A DNA stretch of 64,000 nt from positions 118,255-182,254 of the forward strand of contig NZ_JAKIHP010000004.1 of NCBI RefSeq assembly GCF_021608265.1, written 5' to 3'. The DNA is from Flavobacterium wongokense (GTDB lineage Bacteria > Bacteroidota > Bacteroidia > Flavobacteriales > Flavobacteriaceae). Positions within the stretch are counted from its first letter, which is position 1. Every line of letters starts with the position of its first letter. Of the stretch, positions 25,137 through 33,841 are shown in pieces. A program made the position numbers and the translations under genes. The notes under the pieces were generated by a model that worked only from the letters and a program-made list of their open reading frames with translations, was not told where the DNA came from and did not search any database.

Positions 25137-25532
25137 TTATCTTGAAAAGATTGATTTTAATCCGTCGACGGTAATGGGTTTAAGATAATAATCCTTGATT
25201 TCATCCTTAAAATCATTCGCCCTGTTTCGGTCAACTGTATTATCAGAAGAACTGATGATGTAAATGCAGATTTCTTTTTGGATCAGATCCTTTAGCTTTT
25301 TGAATTCTTCCAAAAATTGCCAGCCATCCAGTATTGGCATGTTGATATCCAATAAAATCAAATCGGGCGGAGACTCCTGCCTGTCGAGTTTACTTTTGAT
25401 TCCTTCAATGGCCAGAAGGCCGTTTTCGAAAAATTCAGGTTCAACATTTATGTTATTGCTAACTAATAATTTCTTGATGATAAAATGGAATATCTTATCA
25501 TCATCTACAACAAAAACGTCGTTAAATTTCAT
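25137..25532 (-). CDS. Stand-alone response-regulator receiver protein
   Basis: A 131-residue CheY-like protein with only a receiver domain. The acidic pocket is VVDDD (Asp10-12), the phospho-acceptor Asp62 lies in LLDINMP, a Ser of the ISSSD segment takes the Thr/Ser position, and the conserved Lys is in YYLKP. There is no output domain or nearby histidine kinase, so its partner is unknown. The IXDD-insert between the second strand and Asp62 (KSKLDRQESPPD) is typical of Bacteroidetes single-domain receivers similar to Rcp1. It is separated from xerD by 72 bases. Confidence 0.9.
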   Translation of the reverse strand: MKFNDVFVVDDDKIFHFIIKKLLVSNNINVEPEFFENGLLAIEGIKSKLDRQESPPDLILLDINMPILDGWQFLEEFKKLKDLIQKEICIYIISSSDNTVDRNRANDFKDEIKDYYLKPITVDGLKSIFSR

Positions 25533-25604
25533 TCGTTATAAAAGTGGTTTGTGGTATTGGTTAATTTGTTTAATCTATGCTAAAATAAATAAAAATATCA
25601 CATT

Positions 25605-26504
25605 TTACATTTTTCTTGGATGAAATGTATTGATGACCTGCGTTAAATGTTTGCGGTCTAAATGAACATAGATTTCAGTAGTGGTAATCGATTCGTGTCC
25701 CAGCATCATTTGTATCGAACGAAGGTCAGCTCCATTCTCCAAAAGGTGTGTAGCAAAGGAATGTCGAAGTGTGTGCGGACTTATATTCTTCTGCAAATTA
25801 ATTTTAACAGCCAGGCTCTTGATGATGGTAAAAATCATCGCGCGTGTAAGTTGGTTTCCCCTTCTGTTAAGGAACAAGGTGTCTTCAGCGCCTTTTGCAA
25901 CCGTCATGTGGTTGCGAATGGCATTTTTATAAAGCTCAATGTATTTCTGTGTCGATTTTGCTATGGGAACAAAGCGTTGTTTATTGCCTTTCCCTGTAAT
26001 TTTTATAAATCCTTCGTCAAAAAATAAATCGGAAATCCTTAAGCTTACTATTTCGGAAACCCGAAGCCCGCAACCGTATAAAGTCTCAAGTATGGCGCGG
26101 TTTCTTTCCCCTTCCGGAGTTGATAAGTCAACAGCCGCAATAAGATTGTCAACATCTTCCAGCGAAAGCGTATCGGGCAATTTCCTGCCTATTTTGGGCG
26201 CATCAATCAGTTCCATTGGATTGTCGGTGCGGTAATCCTCAAAAACCATATAGGAGAAAAAACTTTTGAGCCCCGAAATAATCCTTGCCTGGGAACGCGC
26301 ATTGAGTTCTTTGGAAACAGCATAAATGAATTGCTGAATTGTTTCTTCGCTTATCTTTTCCGGCGCAACAGAAATATTGTTTTCACTTAAAAAGCCACAC
26401 AACCGTTCTAAATCAAACGTATAATTGGCTACGGTATTCTTGGATAAGCCACGTTCGATTTTGAGATAGGATTGAAAGCTTTTGATGTAGTTACTCCAGT
26501 TCAT
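25605..26504 (-). CDS. xerD: Tyrosine recombinase XerD
   Basis: A 299-residue site-specific recombinase that resolves chromosome dimers at dif with a partner. The N-terminal SAM-like core-binding domain spans about 1-90. The catalytic domain has Arg148 (GCGLRVSE), Lys172, His244 and Arg247 (HTLRHSFATHL), His270 (LGHES) and the nucleophile Tyr279 (TTEIYVH). All six active-site residues are present. In Bacteroidetes a single XerD-type gene is often found near aroQ, as here; no integron, transposon or phage context is present, so this is the housekeeping enzyme. Confidence 0.93.
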   Translation of the reverse strand: MNWSNYIKSFQSYLKIERGLSKNTVANYTFDLERLCGFLSENNISVAPEKISEETIQQFIYAVSKELNARSQARIISGLKSFFSYMVFEDYRTDNPMELIDAPKIGRKLPDTLSLEDVDNLIAAVDLSTPEGERNRAILETLYGCGLRVSEIVSLRISDLFFDEGFIKITGKGNKQRFVPIAKSTQKYIELYKNAIRNHMTVAKGAEDTLFLNRRGNQLTRAMIFTIIKSLAVKINLQKNISPHTLRHSFATHLLENGADLRSIQMMLGHESITTTEIYVHLDRKHLTQVINTFHPRKM

Positions 26505-26536
26505 GGATACAAGATAATGAAATATTTAAATAAAAA

Positions 26537-26559
26537 AACCGCGCCAATGGCGCGGTTTA
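26537..26559 (-). terminator. Intrinsic terminator of the OMP gene
   Basis: A perfect 10-bp stem AAACCGCGCC / GGCGCGGTTT with a three-base loop; on the minus strand it is followed by TTTT(A). It lies 22 bases past the outer-membrane barrel gene. Confidence 0.9.
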
Positions 26560-26581
26560 AATGTTTATGGTCTTAAACTGA

Positions 26582-27199
26582 TTACAGTTTGTAGATCACA
26601 CCAAAGTTGATAGCAGACAAATCAACACCTAAGTTGAAAGATGTAGTTTTATCAGCTCCGTTTCCACCGTTATCGTTAGATGAGTAACCGAAACCACCCC
26701 ACTCAGCAGTAAGAGCGAAGTCATCAGAAACGAAATAGTTCATTCCTAGAGGTACGTTAACACCAATGATTTTGCTAGTAGAATCTCCTAAACCAGTGAT
26801 ATCTCTTTTTACTGAATCGTAAGATAAGTTACCTCCGATAGAAAGAGAGAATTTGCTTGCTGGAGTCCAGAAGTATTTTACTCCTGCAGCAATACCGAAT
26901 CCTGTAGTTTTAACTTCGTAAAGATCTCCATCATTGAAAACATCTTCGTAGTTTTTTCCACCCATAATGTTTAATTTTCCTTCAATAGCAAGGTTATCAG
27001 CAATGAAGTAACCAACACCTGGAGATAATTCCCATCCGTCAGCTTTGAAATCACCTACTTTAGTGCTGTTGAAACCAACAGTACCTGTTAAGTAAAGATC
27101 TCCGTTAGAAAATCCTTCCCCAGTGCTTTCTTTTTTGTCTTGTGCATTAGCAAACGTCAAAGCGAATACTGCTGCTACTGTTAAAATAATTTTTTTCAT
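26582..27199 (-). CDS. Small outer-membrane beta-barrel protein
   Basis: A 205-residue exported protein. A signal peptide (MKKIILTVAAVFALTFANAQ) is followed by alternating hydrophobic strands: LYLTGTVGFNST, WELSPGVGYFIADNLAIEGKLNI, GFGIAAGVKYFWTPASKFSLSIGGNLSY, VNVPLGMNYFVSDDFALTAEWGGFGY, ending in GVDLSAINFGVIYKL. The pattern fits an eight-stranded OmpX/OmpW-type barrel (porin family). Codon usage is notably favourable (many CTG-free, TTA/GTT codons), suggesting high expression. A TAnnTTTG promoter precedes and a strong terminator follows. Confidence 0.88.
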   Translation of the reverse strand: MKKIILTVAAVFALTFANAQDKKESTGEGFSNGDLYLTGTVGFNSTKVGDFKADGWELSPGVGYFIADNLAIEGKLNIMGGKNYEDVFNDGDLYEVKTTGFGIAAGVKYFWTPASKFSLSIGGNLSYDSVKRDITGLGDSTSKIIGVNVPLGMNYFVSDDFALTAEWGGFGYSSNDNGGNGADKTTSFNLGVDLSAINFGVIYKL

Positions 27200-27227
27200 G
27201 TTTGTTTAATTTTAAAATTAATATGAA

Positions 27228-27235
27228 CAAATTTA
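27228..27235 (-). promoter_or_regulatory. -7 promoter element TAAATTTG
   Basis: On the minus strand TAAATTTG is a perfect TAnnTTTG match 28 bases before the outer-membrane barrel gene. No well placed TTG is seen. Confidence 0.5.
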
Positions 27236-27494
27236 TAAGTAATCCTTTTCTATCATCCTACCCCTATATTACAGTTATTAACAATGTTATCAACAAGATG
27301 TTGACAACAATTGACTCCATATCAAGTATTTATAGGAAATATCAACACAAAAACATCTTGTTCAAAAAAACGTCAAGGCCTGTAATTAGGGCAAAACAGC
27401 GACTTTACTGCCTTTTTCCTTCCAAAAAATACTATTTGAAATGCCTTTTAATATTCCGAAGTTTATCATACTTTTACTAAAAACATCATTCATT

Positions 27495-27908
27495 ATGAAA
27501 ATCATCATCATAAACGGACCAAACCTTAACCTGCTGGGCAAACGCGAACCAGAAGTGTATGGCAGCACCACTTTCCCTGATTACTTCCTGCAATTACAGC
27601 AGGCTTACCCTCAAATTGATTTGGAATATTATCAAAGCAACATCGAGGGCGAACTCATTGATAAGATTCAGGAAGTGGGATTCTCTTATGATGGCATTCT
27701 ACTGAATGCTGCAGCTTACACCCATACCTCTGTAGGTATTGGTGATGCGGTCAAAGCCATTTCGAGTCCGGTGATTGAAGTTCACATATCCAATACCTTT
27801 TCGCGGGAAGCTTTTCGCCATCAATCATTTATTTCAGCAAATGCCAAAGGAATTATCATCGGGTTCGGAATGAAAAGCTACGAATTGGCACTGCAATCTT
27901 TTCTATAA
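27495..27908 (+). CDS. aroQ: 3-dehydroquinate dehydratase, type II
   Basis: A 137-residue enzyme that dehydrates 3-dehydroquinate to 3-dehydroshikimate in the shikimate pathway. Signature blocks are INGPNLNLLGKREPEVYG with the catalytic Tyr, SNIEGELIDKIQ, LNAAAYTHTSVGIGDA and EVHISNTFSREAFRHQSF with the catalytic His. The start at 27495 is chosen because the family begins at MKIIIINGPN; the open frame extends 18 codons upstream. Spacing to the DUF5686 gene is 15 bases, so they are co-transcribed. In the 295-base region upstream only AT-rich DNA and the promoter of the divergent OMP gene are seen. Confidence 0.96.
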   Translation: MKIIIINGPNLNLLGKREPEVYGSTTFPDYFLQLQQAYPQIDLEYYQSNIEGELIDKIQEVGFSYDGILLNAAAYTHTSVGIGDAVKAISSPVIEVHISNTFSREAFRHQSFISANAKGIIIGFGMKSYELALQSFL

Positions 27909-27923
27909 CCATTATACCTATAT

Positions 27924-30401
27924 ATGTTACCTAAAAAACTCCTGCCTCTTTTATTGCTTTTAATCGCTTTCAAATCCTTTGCACAAATAAAAGGAACCGT
28001 TATTGATGACAAAGGAAATCCGCTGCCGTTTGTAAATATCTTTGAAGAGAATACCTATAACGGAACTACGACAAATGATATGGGTAAGTTCATCCTCAAT
28101 GTAAAAACCGAGAATCCAACCATCGTTTTTCAATACCTGGGGTATAAAACCGTAAAAAAGACAATCAGCAAAAATCAGTTTGCGGAAAGCGTGACCATTA
28201 CCCTGGTTGAAGAAAACATCACGCTGAAGGAAGTAGTGATTAACCCGAAAGATAATCCGGCGAACGAAATCATTCGAAACGCCATTAAGCACAAAAAGGA
28301 AAACTCAGAGAAGACAGCACGCTTCAAGGCCGATTTTTATTCACGCGGAATCATTCGCTTGAAAGACGCGCCAAAAACAATAATGGGGCAAAAATTTGAT
28401 TTCTTTGACGAAATACTCGACTCCACCCGAAGCGGAATCATTTATCTCTCGGAAACAGTTTCCAAAATTACCTTTCAAAAACCCGATAAAATGAAGGAAA
28501 CCATTGTGGCTTCCAAAGTAAGCGGAAAGGACAATGGCTTTAGCTTTAACAATGCTGCTTCGGTAAACTTTGATTTCTATGAAAATTACCTTCCGTTTGA
28601 AATTAACGTGGTTTCACCAATTGCTGACAATGCCTTCAATTATTATAAATACAAATTCGAAGGTTCATTTTACAATGAAAACAGGCAGCAGATTAATAAA
28701 ATAAAAGTGATTCCGCGTAGGAATAACGAACCTGTAATGGAAGGCTACATTTATATTGTAGACGACTCCCACTCTATTTATGCTACAGATTTGTCAATTA
28801 CCGGAAACCAAATGCAGTCTCCGGCTATTGACAAACTGACTTTGAAGCAAAGTTATAGTTACAATTCACTGAACAAAATCTGGGTCCAGAATACACAGAC
28901 ACTCGACTTTGTCGCGGGCTTTCTGAGCATCAAAGTCAATGGACGTTTTACGTATGTTTATTCCAATTTTGAATTTGAAAAGCAATTTGATAAAAAAACC
29001 TTTAGCCGTGAAATCATTTCTTTTGAAGAGAATGCCAACAAAAAGGAAGATACTTTTTGGAACACCATTCGCCCTGTTCCGTTGACCGAAGAAGAATCTA
29101 CAGATTATACAAAGAAAGACATATTACAGACCAAAAAGAAATCGAAAACCTATCTGGATTCCATCGATGCCAAGCACAACAAGTTTAAGGTAATGGACAT
29201 TCTTTCCGGCTACAGCTATAAAAACTCCTTTAAGAAATGGTCACTTGATTATGATGGACCGCTCACTTCGGTAGCATTCAATACGGTTCAGGGCTGGAAT
29301 CTCAATGCTGGGTTATCGTACACCAAACGAGACGAAGACACGCGAACCTACACGCGCATTGGCTCGAGGTTTGAATATGGTTTTTCGGAAGAAAAAATTA
29401 GGGGAACCGGATATTACATGCATAAATTCAATAACACCAACAATAGTTTGTTAACCCTTCAGGGCGGAAGTTCGGCCGATCAATTTAATGCCAATAATCC
29501 CATTTCGAATATTGTAAATACTGTCAGCACGCTATTTTTCAAGAACAATTTCATGAAGTTGTATGAGAAAAATTTTGCTTCAGCAGCTTTCGCAAGGGAG
29601 GTTGTCAATGGGATTTACATGAATGTGGGTGCAGAATATTCGGAAAGGAAACCTTTATACAACACTACCGATTATACCGTCATCAAAAACGATGATTTGT
29701 ATACTTCCAACAATCCTCTTGATCCAAACGATGAAACTTCGGCAGCAATAACAAAACACAACCTCGTAAAAACCAATATTGGCGTGCGGTTTAATTTTGG
29801 CCAAAAATACATCACACGTCCTGACGGAAAGTACAATATCACAAACGACGATTATCCTTCGCTTTCTATCGGTTATGAAAAAACTTTTGCAGCAACCGAT
29901 AAAAATTATGAATATGATTTTCTTGCAGCAAGAGTCAATTACGATGTTACTTTGGGTAATAAAGGAAACCTGCAGTCTGTTTTCAAAGGCGGTAAATTCT
30001 TTAACGGGGATAATATCTCTTTTGTAGATTACAGGCATTTCAACGGAAACCAAACGCATATTGGGCAGGCTGATAATTACACCAATGTCTTTAACTTACT
30101 GCCTTATTATGCTGCAAGTACCAACGACAGTTATTTTGAAACCCACATTGAGCATAATGACAAAGGGTATTTTATGAATAAGATTCCGTTGCTGAAATAC
30201 CTGCAGTCCCAACTGGTTTTAGGTTTTCACAACTTAGCCGTTCCCGACCGAAAGCCATATCAGGAATTCTCGGTTGGATTGGATAATCTAGGTTTTGGAA
30301 AATACCGATTGTTCCGCGTTGATTATGTCCGAGCCTATCAGGATGGCTATCAGGGCGATGGTGTTATTTTCGGGTTGAAGTTTCTGAATGTTTTGGAATA
30401 A
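27924..30401 (+). CDS. DUF5686 outer-membrane protein with carboxypeptidase-like N-terminal domain
   Basis: An 825-residue exported protein (signal peptide ending near FAQ, residue 21). Residues about 22-108 are a CarboxypepD_reg-like domain (IKGTVIDDKGNPLPFVNI, ITLKEVVINP). The rest is a DUF5686 region whose C-terminal part, from about residue 480, shows alternating amphipathic strands (WNLNAGLSYTKRDEDTR, GVRFNFGQKYI, FAATDKNYEYDFLAARVNYDV) of an outer-membrane barrel with a terminal strand DGVIFGLKFLNVLE. It lacks a plug and TonB box. Role unknown; the architecture suggests outer-membrane transport or assembly. Confidence 0.88.
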   Translation: MLPKKLLPLLLLLIAFKSFAQIKGTVIDDKGNPLPFVNIFEENTYNGTTTNDMGKFILNVKTENPTIVFQYLGYKTVKKTISKNQFAESVTITLVEENITLKEVVINPKDNPANEIIRNAIKHKKENSEKTARFKADFYSRGIIRLKDAPKTIMGQKFDFFDEILDSTRSGIIYLSETVSKITFQKPDKMKETIVASKVSGKDNGFSFNNAASVNFDFYENYLPFEINVVSPIADNAFNYYKYKFEGSFYNENRQQINKIKVIPRRNNEPVMEGYIYIVDDSHSIYATDLSITGNQMQSPAIDKLTLKQSYSYNSLNKIWVQNTQTLDFVAGFLSIKVNGRFTYVYSNFEFEKQFDKKTFSREIISFEENANKKEDTFWNTIRPVPLTEEESTDYTKKDILQTKKKSKTYLDSIDAKHNKFKVMDILSGYSYKNSFKKWSLDYDGPLTSVAFNTVQGWNLNAGLSYTKRDEDTRTYTRIGSRFEYGFSEEKIRGTGYYMHKFNNTNNSLLTLQGGSSADQFNANNPISNIVNTVSTLFFKNNFMKLYEKNFASAAFAREVVNGIYMNVGAEYSERKPLYNTTDYTVIKNDDLYTSNNPLDPNDETSAAITKHNLVKTNIGVRFNFGQKYITRPDGKYNITNDDYPSLSIGYEKTFAATDKNYEYDFLAARVNYDVTLGNKGNLQSVFKGGKFFNGDNISFVDYRHFNGNQTHIGQADNYTNVFNLLPYYAASTNDSYFETHIEHNDKGYFMNKIPLLKYLQSQLVLGFHNLAVPDRKPYQEFSVGLDNLGFGKYRLFRVDYVRAYQDGYQGDGVIFGLKFLNVLE

Positions 30402-30448
30402 TAAAATCTGGTTTTATGCGTTATGATACTAACACTAAAACCAAAATC

Positions 30449-30805
30449 ATGAAAAAAGTAATCTATATTATCATCGCCATCATTATTGGCTGTGTTATTA
30501 TTGCATCAACAGCTATAGATACATCGATGGAAAATTCCGTTAAGGTTTCGGGAAAAGTGAAATTAGTGTATGAAGGCGGCGTTAAGGATGTGGTTTTTGT
30601 ATTGGAAAACAACAAGGCTGTTTATTACATCAACCGCGGATTTGAAAACGGGTTCAATCTGGCGAAAGCCAAAAAAGATTTTGAAGGAAAAAAAATCAAA
30701 TTATTTTATGCCAAATCCTGGACTCCGTTAGCGCCTTTCGGAAGGCGTTGCAAACATATTACACACGCGGCAGTTAACGACAGTGTGATTTTTAGTGAGT
30801 GGTAA
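30449..30805 (+). CDS. Hypothetical membrane-anchored protein
   Basis: A 118-residue protein with a single N-terminal hydrophobic helix (MKKVIYIIIAIIIGCVIIAST). The start at 30449 is chosen over an in-frame ATG at 30416 because it places the helix at the N-terminus after a basic start. The periplasmic part is a small beta-rich domain (VKVSGKVKLVYEGGVKDVVFVLENNKAVYYINRGFE) and a basic end with FGRRCKHIT. This looks like a small OB/SH3-like domain but I cannot assign a family. It lies 47 bases after DUF5686 and ends with a terminator. Confidence 0.7.
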   Translation: MKKVIYIIIAIIIGCVIIASTAIDTSMENSVKVSGKVKLVYEGGVKDVVFVLENNKAVYYINRGFENGFNLAKAKKDFEGKKIKLFYAKSWTPLAPFGRRCKHITHAAVNDSVIFSEW

Positions 30806-30811
30806 TTAAAA

Positions 30812-30842
30812 AATCCCAATTGGTTTCATTCCAATTGGGATT
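30812..30842. terminator. Bidirectional intrinsic terminator
   Basis: A perfect 12-bp stem (AATCCCAATTGG with its complement) and seven-base loop between the convergent genes at 30449-30805 and 30846-31295. Confidence 0.87.
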
Positions 30843-30845
30843 CTG

Positions 30846-31295
30846 TTATTTCTTCTTTTTATAAGGGATGTATTCGTCTTCCCATTTTTTCCATATAATT
30901 CCCTGGAATTTTCCATCAGTTCCGAGCCAAATCCTAACTTCATTTAAAAAATCGTTTTTTTCAAAATTGGCTTTGTACCTATAGATCTTGGAATTACTTG
31001 TAAAAGTATCATCTATGACTTCGATAAGTGTCATATCGATAAACTTTCCGTTTCTTTTTGCTATCACATCACAAAAGTGCTGCATTTCTTCAAGTGAAAG
31101 TGTGGCAAGGCTTTTAGTAACTTCTCTTTCGCTTAACTGAACAAATTGCCGCGTTTCACAAGTTTTAATATTCTTTATCCCGAAATTATAAACCTTATTT
31201 TTTTCTGCTTCAGAAATAGAATTGATATCCGCCCTGCGATAAGTCGTTTTGCACGACACCAACAGCAACAGCAGGCAAAAACTCAGGATTCTCAT
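30846..31295 (-). CDS. Hypothetical lipoprotein
   Basis: A 149-residue predicted lipoprotein: signal peptide with lipobox LLVSC (Cys15) and then KTTYRRADI. The mature part is mixed helix/strand with a basic C-terminus (IIWKKWEDEYIPYKKKK). No family is recognised. It starts four bases after murA stops and is the last gene of the DUF493-DUF4290-murA operon, but nothing in the sequence links it to peptidoglycan synthesis. Confidence 0.75.
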   Translation of the reverse strand: MRILSFCLLLLLVSCKTTYRRADINSISEAEKNKVYNFGIKNIKTCETRQFVQLSEREVTKSLATLSLEEMQHFCDVIAKRNGKFIDMTLIEVIDDTFTSNSKIYRYKANFEKNDFLNEVRIWLGTDGKFQGIIWKKWEDEYIPYKKKK

Positions 31296-31299
31296 CGGA

Positions 31300-32610
31300 T
31301 TATACCCTTACGATATTGGCTCCAAGTGCACGAAGCCTTTCGTCTATGCGTTCGTAACCTCTGTCAATTTGCTCGATATTTTGAATGGTAGAAGTCCCTT
31401 TTGCCGAAAGCGCAGCAATCAGCAATGAAATTCCCGCACGGATATCAGGCGAACTCATAATCGTAGCTTTCAACTGCGATTTGAAATCGTGGCCCATAAC
31501 TACGGCTCTGTGCGGATCACACAACATGATTTTGGCACCCATATCAATTAGTTTGTCCACAAAGAACAAACGGCTTTCAAACATTTTCTGGTGGATCAAT
31601 ACATCTCCGTTGGCTTGGGTTGCGACAACCAAAACAATGCTCAATAAATCGGGTGTAAATCCAGGCCAAGGCGCATCGGCTATGGTTAGGATGGAACCGT
31701 CGATATCGGTTTTTACGGTGTATCCTTTGGTATGGGCCGGAATATAAATATCGTCTCCTTTTTTTTCTAAAGTGATTCCCAGTTTTCTGAATACACTCGG
31801 AATGACACCAAGATTTTCCCAGCTTACATTTTTGATCGTGATTTCACTTCTTGTCATCGCCGCAAGGCCAATCCATGAACCAATCTCAATCATATCCGGA
31901 AGGATTCGGTGCTCACATCCTCCTAATTTTTCAACTCCTTCAATCGTTAACAGATTAGAACCAACTCCGGTGATTTTGGCACCCATTGAGTTTAGCATTT
32001 TACAAAGCTGTTGCAGATACGGTTCGCAGGCAGCATTATAAATTGTAGTTGTTCCTTCGGCTAAAACAGCTGCCATAACAATGTTTGCCGTTCCGGTTAC
32101 AGAAGCTTCATCCAATAACATGTGTGCTCCTTTTAACCTTCCTTTAGTTTCAACGCCATAAAAATGGTCTTCTCTTTCGTAACGGAATTTGGCACCGAGA
32201 TTAATGAATCCTTCAAAGTGCGTATCCAAACGACGACGCCCAATTTTATCTCCACCAGGTTTCGGAATGTAGCCACAACCAAATCGTGCTAAAAGTGGTC
32301 CAACAATCATGATGGAACCTCTTAAACTTCCGCCCTCTTTTTTGAATGCTTCGGTTTTTAAATAATCAACATTGACTTCATCAGCCTGGAAAGTGTAATC
32401 CCCAACTCCGTTTTTTTGAATCTTAACACCCAAATTTCCAAGTAGGACTATTAGTTTATTAACATCGATAATATCCGGAATATTGGTAACCCTGACTTTT
32501 TCTGAAGTTAATAATGCAGGACACAAAACTTGCAATGCTTCATTTTTTGCACCTTGTGGTTGTACGTCTCCTTTAAGTTGGATGCCTCCTTCTATTTTAA
32601 AAGTTCCCAT
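31300..32610 (-). CDS. murA: UDP-N-acetylglucosamine 1-carboxyvinyltransferase
   Basis: Transfers enolpyruvate from phosphoenolpyruvate to UDP-GlcNAc, the first committed step of peptidoglycan synthesis. The 436-residue EPSP-synthase-fold chain shows GAKNEALQVLCPALLTSE, RGSIMIVGPLLARFG and the C-terminal RAGISLLIAALSAKGTS. In the active-site loop the usual PGGC is PGGDKIG: Asp121 replaces the catalytic/fosfomycin-binding Cys (Cys115 in E. coli). The Cys at position 112 (FGCG) is not equivalent. Asp at this place is known to keep activity and to block fosfomycin alkylation in other species. Length and flanks are normal. Confidence 0.95.
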   Translation of the reverse strand: MGTFKIEGGIQLKGDVQPQGAKNEALQVLCPALLTSEKVRVTNIPDIIDVNKLIVLLGNLGVKIQKNGVGDYTFQADEVNVDYLKTEAFKKEGGSLRGSIMIVGPLLARFGCGYIPKPGGDKIGRRRLDTHFEGFINLGAKFRYEREDHFYGVETKGRLKGAHMLLDEASVTGTANIVMAAVLAEGTTTIYNAACEPYLQQLCKMLNSMGAKITGVGSNLLTIEGVEKLGGCEHRILPDMIEIGSWIGLAAMTRSEITIKNVSWENLGVIPSVFRKLGITLEKKGDDIYIPAHTKGYTVKTDIDGSILTIADAPWPGFTPDLLSIVLVVATQANGDVLIHQKMFESRLFFVDKLIDMGAKIMLCDPHRAVVMGHDFKSQLKATIMSSPDIRAGISLLIAALSAKGTSTIQNIEQIDRGYERIDERLRALGANIVRV

Positions 32611-32617
32611 TTCTTCT

Positions 32618-32698
32618 AATTATGAATTATGAGTTATGAATTATGAGTTTAATAGTCAGAAAATGAATTCATAACTTATAACTTATAACTCATAACTA
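32618..32698. repeat. Imperfect inverted repeat between DUF4290 and murA
   Basis: Repeats of an AATTATGAGTT-like unit at 32618-32649 face repeats of its complement (AACTTATAACTCATAA-like) at 32666-32698, so a long AT-rich stem-loop could form in the intra-operon gap. The right arm reaches three bases into the end of the DUF4290 frame. Function unknown. Confidence 0.7.
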
Positions 32699-33403
32699 TT
32701 TTTGGTTATTATTTTTTTTTACAAATGGCTTTTTGCCATTTTTATTGTTTTTGGGTTTGTTGCTTATTGGCATGCTTTTATTTGACATCTTTTTATTGGT
32801 ACGCATCAAATCGTTTGTAGTCAACAGTTCTTCTGTACTTTGCAGTAAATTCAGTTTTCCGTCGGAAAGCTCATAAAGATGTTCAAAAATAACGGCATCG
32901 GTAACCGTATCCTTATTCCAGCTTAGATAGGATTTTTTCATGTGATTGGCAATGACTTTCACCAAGGCACTTTTCATTTCACCTTCTTCCCAGCTGTTGG
33001 CAACATCAATCATATACTTGATATTATTGCCATAAAAACGGTATTTCGGATTTTTTTGTGGATAGGCCAATCGCTCCGGTTTGAGATGGATTACATCACG
33101 GGTTGGAATTGGATACGGTGAATCGACATCCAGTTTAAAATCGGACATAATGAAAATCTGGTCCCATAATTTGTGCTGAAAATCAAGTACGTCACGCAGG
33201 TGCGGATTCAAACTTCCCATTACCTGAATGATATATTTGGCAGCTTTATTACGAGTTTCCCTGTCTTCAATCATCGTTGCCTGGTCAATCAGTTTCTGTA
33301 AATGACGGCCATACTCCGGAATGATTAAATGCGGACGTTCTGCGTTGTATTCCAAATTGAATACAACCTCATTGGCATTTTCTTTTATATACTTTTCAGC
33401 CAT
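32696..33403 (-). CDS. DUF4290 protein
   Basis: A 235-residue cytosolic protein of the Bacteroidetes family DUF4290. Conserved-looking parts include FNLEYNAERPHLIIPEYGRHLQKLIDQA and NPKYRFYGNNIKYMIDVA. The last 40 residues are a low-complexity Asn/Lys tail (NKKMSNKSMPISNKPKNNKNGKKPFVKKNNNQK), probably disordered and nucleic-acid-binding in character. Its ATG overlaps the DUF493 stop by one base. The standard position before murA suggests a link to envelope synthesis, but no function is established that I know of. Confidence 0.88.
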   Translation of the reverse strand: MAEKYIKENANEVVFNLEYNAERPHLIIPEYGRHLQKLIDQATMIEDRETRNKAAKYIIQVMGSLNPHLRDVLDFQHKLWDQIFIMSDFKLDVDSPYPIPTRDVIHLKPERLAYPQKNPKYRFYGNNIKYMIDVANSWEEGEMKSALVKVIANHMKKSYLSWNKDTVTDAVIFEHLYELSDGKLNLLQSTEELLTTNDLMRTNKKMSNKSMPISNKPKNNKNGKKPFVKKNNNQK

Positions 33404-33687
33404 TATAATGAAATTATTCCTTCAATTGTAGACACTTCAACGTATTTTTCAATCACGCTTTCAGGGCTTTCCATTGTTACGTTTACCGAAATACTGGTGT
33501 ATTTTGCTGTTTTTGATTGTGTAGTCTGAATTACAGCGCCCAGATTATCAAAAGCATTTTCAACTTCCTCAATCTTTTTTGGATCTGTTGGCACAATGAA
33601 CTTGTATAGGTATTCACTTGGCCAGGTTGAAGTATTGTTCAACTCCTCTCGCAATCTTGCATAAAATTCTTCTGTCTTCTTATCCAT
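33403..33687 (-). CDS. DUF493 (YbeD-like) protein
   Basis: A 94-residue ferredoxin-like small protein of the DUF493/YbeD family: WPSEYLYKFIVPTDPKKIEEVENAF, then a central strand and SISVNVTMESPESVIEKYVEVSTIEGIISL. The family folds as an ACT-like domain and may have a regulatory role; no ligand is visible. It heads the operon DUF493-DUF4290-murA-lipoprotein and has a TAnnTTTG element 18 bases upstream. Confidence 0.9.
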   Translation of the reverse strand: MDKKTEEFYARLREELNNTSTWPSEYLYKFIVPTDPKKIEEVENAFDNLGAVIQTTQSKTAKYTSISVNVTMESPESVIEKYVEVSTIEGIISL

Positions 33688-33704
33688 TCCTTATAAAATA
33701 AAAG

Positions 33705-33712
33705 CAAATATA
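33705..33712 (-). promoter_or_regulatory. -7 promoter element TATATTTG
   Basis: A perfect TAnnTTTG match on the minus strand, 17 bases before DUF493 and at the head of the murA operon. Confidence 0.55.
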
Positions 33713-33841
33713 CAGTATTGATTTCAGATTTTGGAAATAGCAATAATATTAATTTCATTGGTATTATTTTGAATCCGGGCATACTTTTTTTTCATTATTT
33801 ACGTTTAGATAAATAAGTCAATCATTCTTCATCTTAATCAA

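Noticed and set aside
25605..26504. An integrase marking a mobile element
   Set aside because: The protein matches housekeeping XerD along its full length and lies among core genes; no direct repeats, tRNA target or cargo genes are visible.
27262..27305. DnaA-box-like sites (TTATCAACA and TTATTAACA) in the gap between the OMP gene and aroQ
   Set aside because: Only one match with a single mismatch and one with two, in very AT-rich DNA, with no dnaA, dnaN or GC-skew information; not enough for an origin.
31300..32610. Cys112 of MurA as the catalytic cysteine
   Set aside because: It lies in FGCG, nine residues before the PGGxxIG loop; the catalytic position is the residue after PGG, which is Asp.
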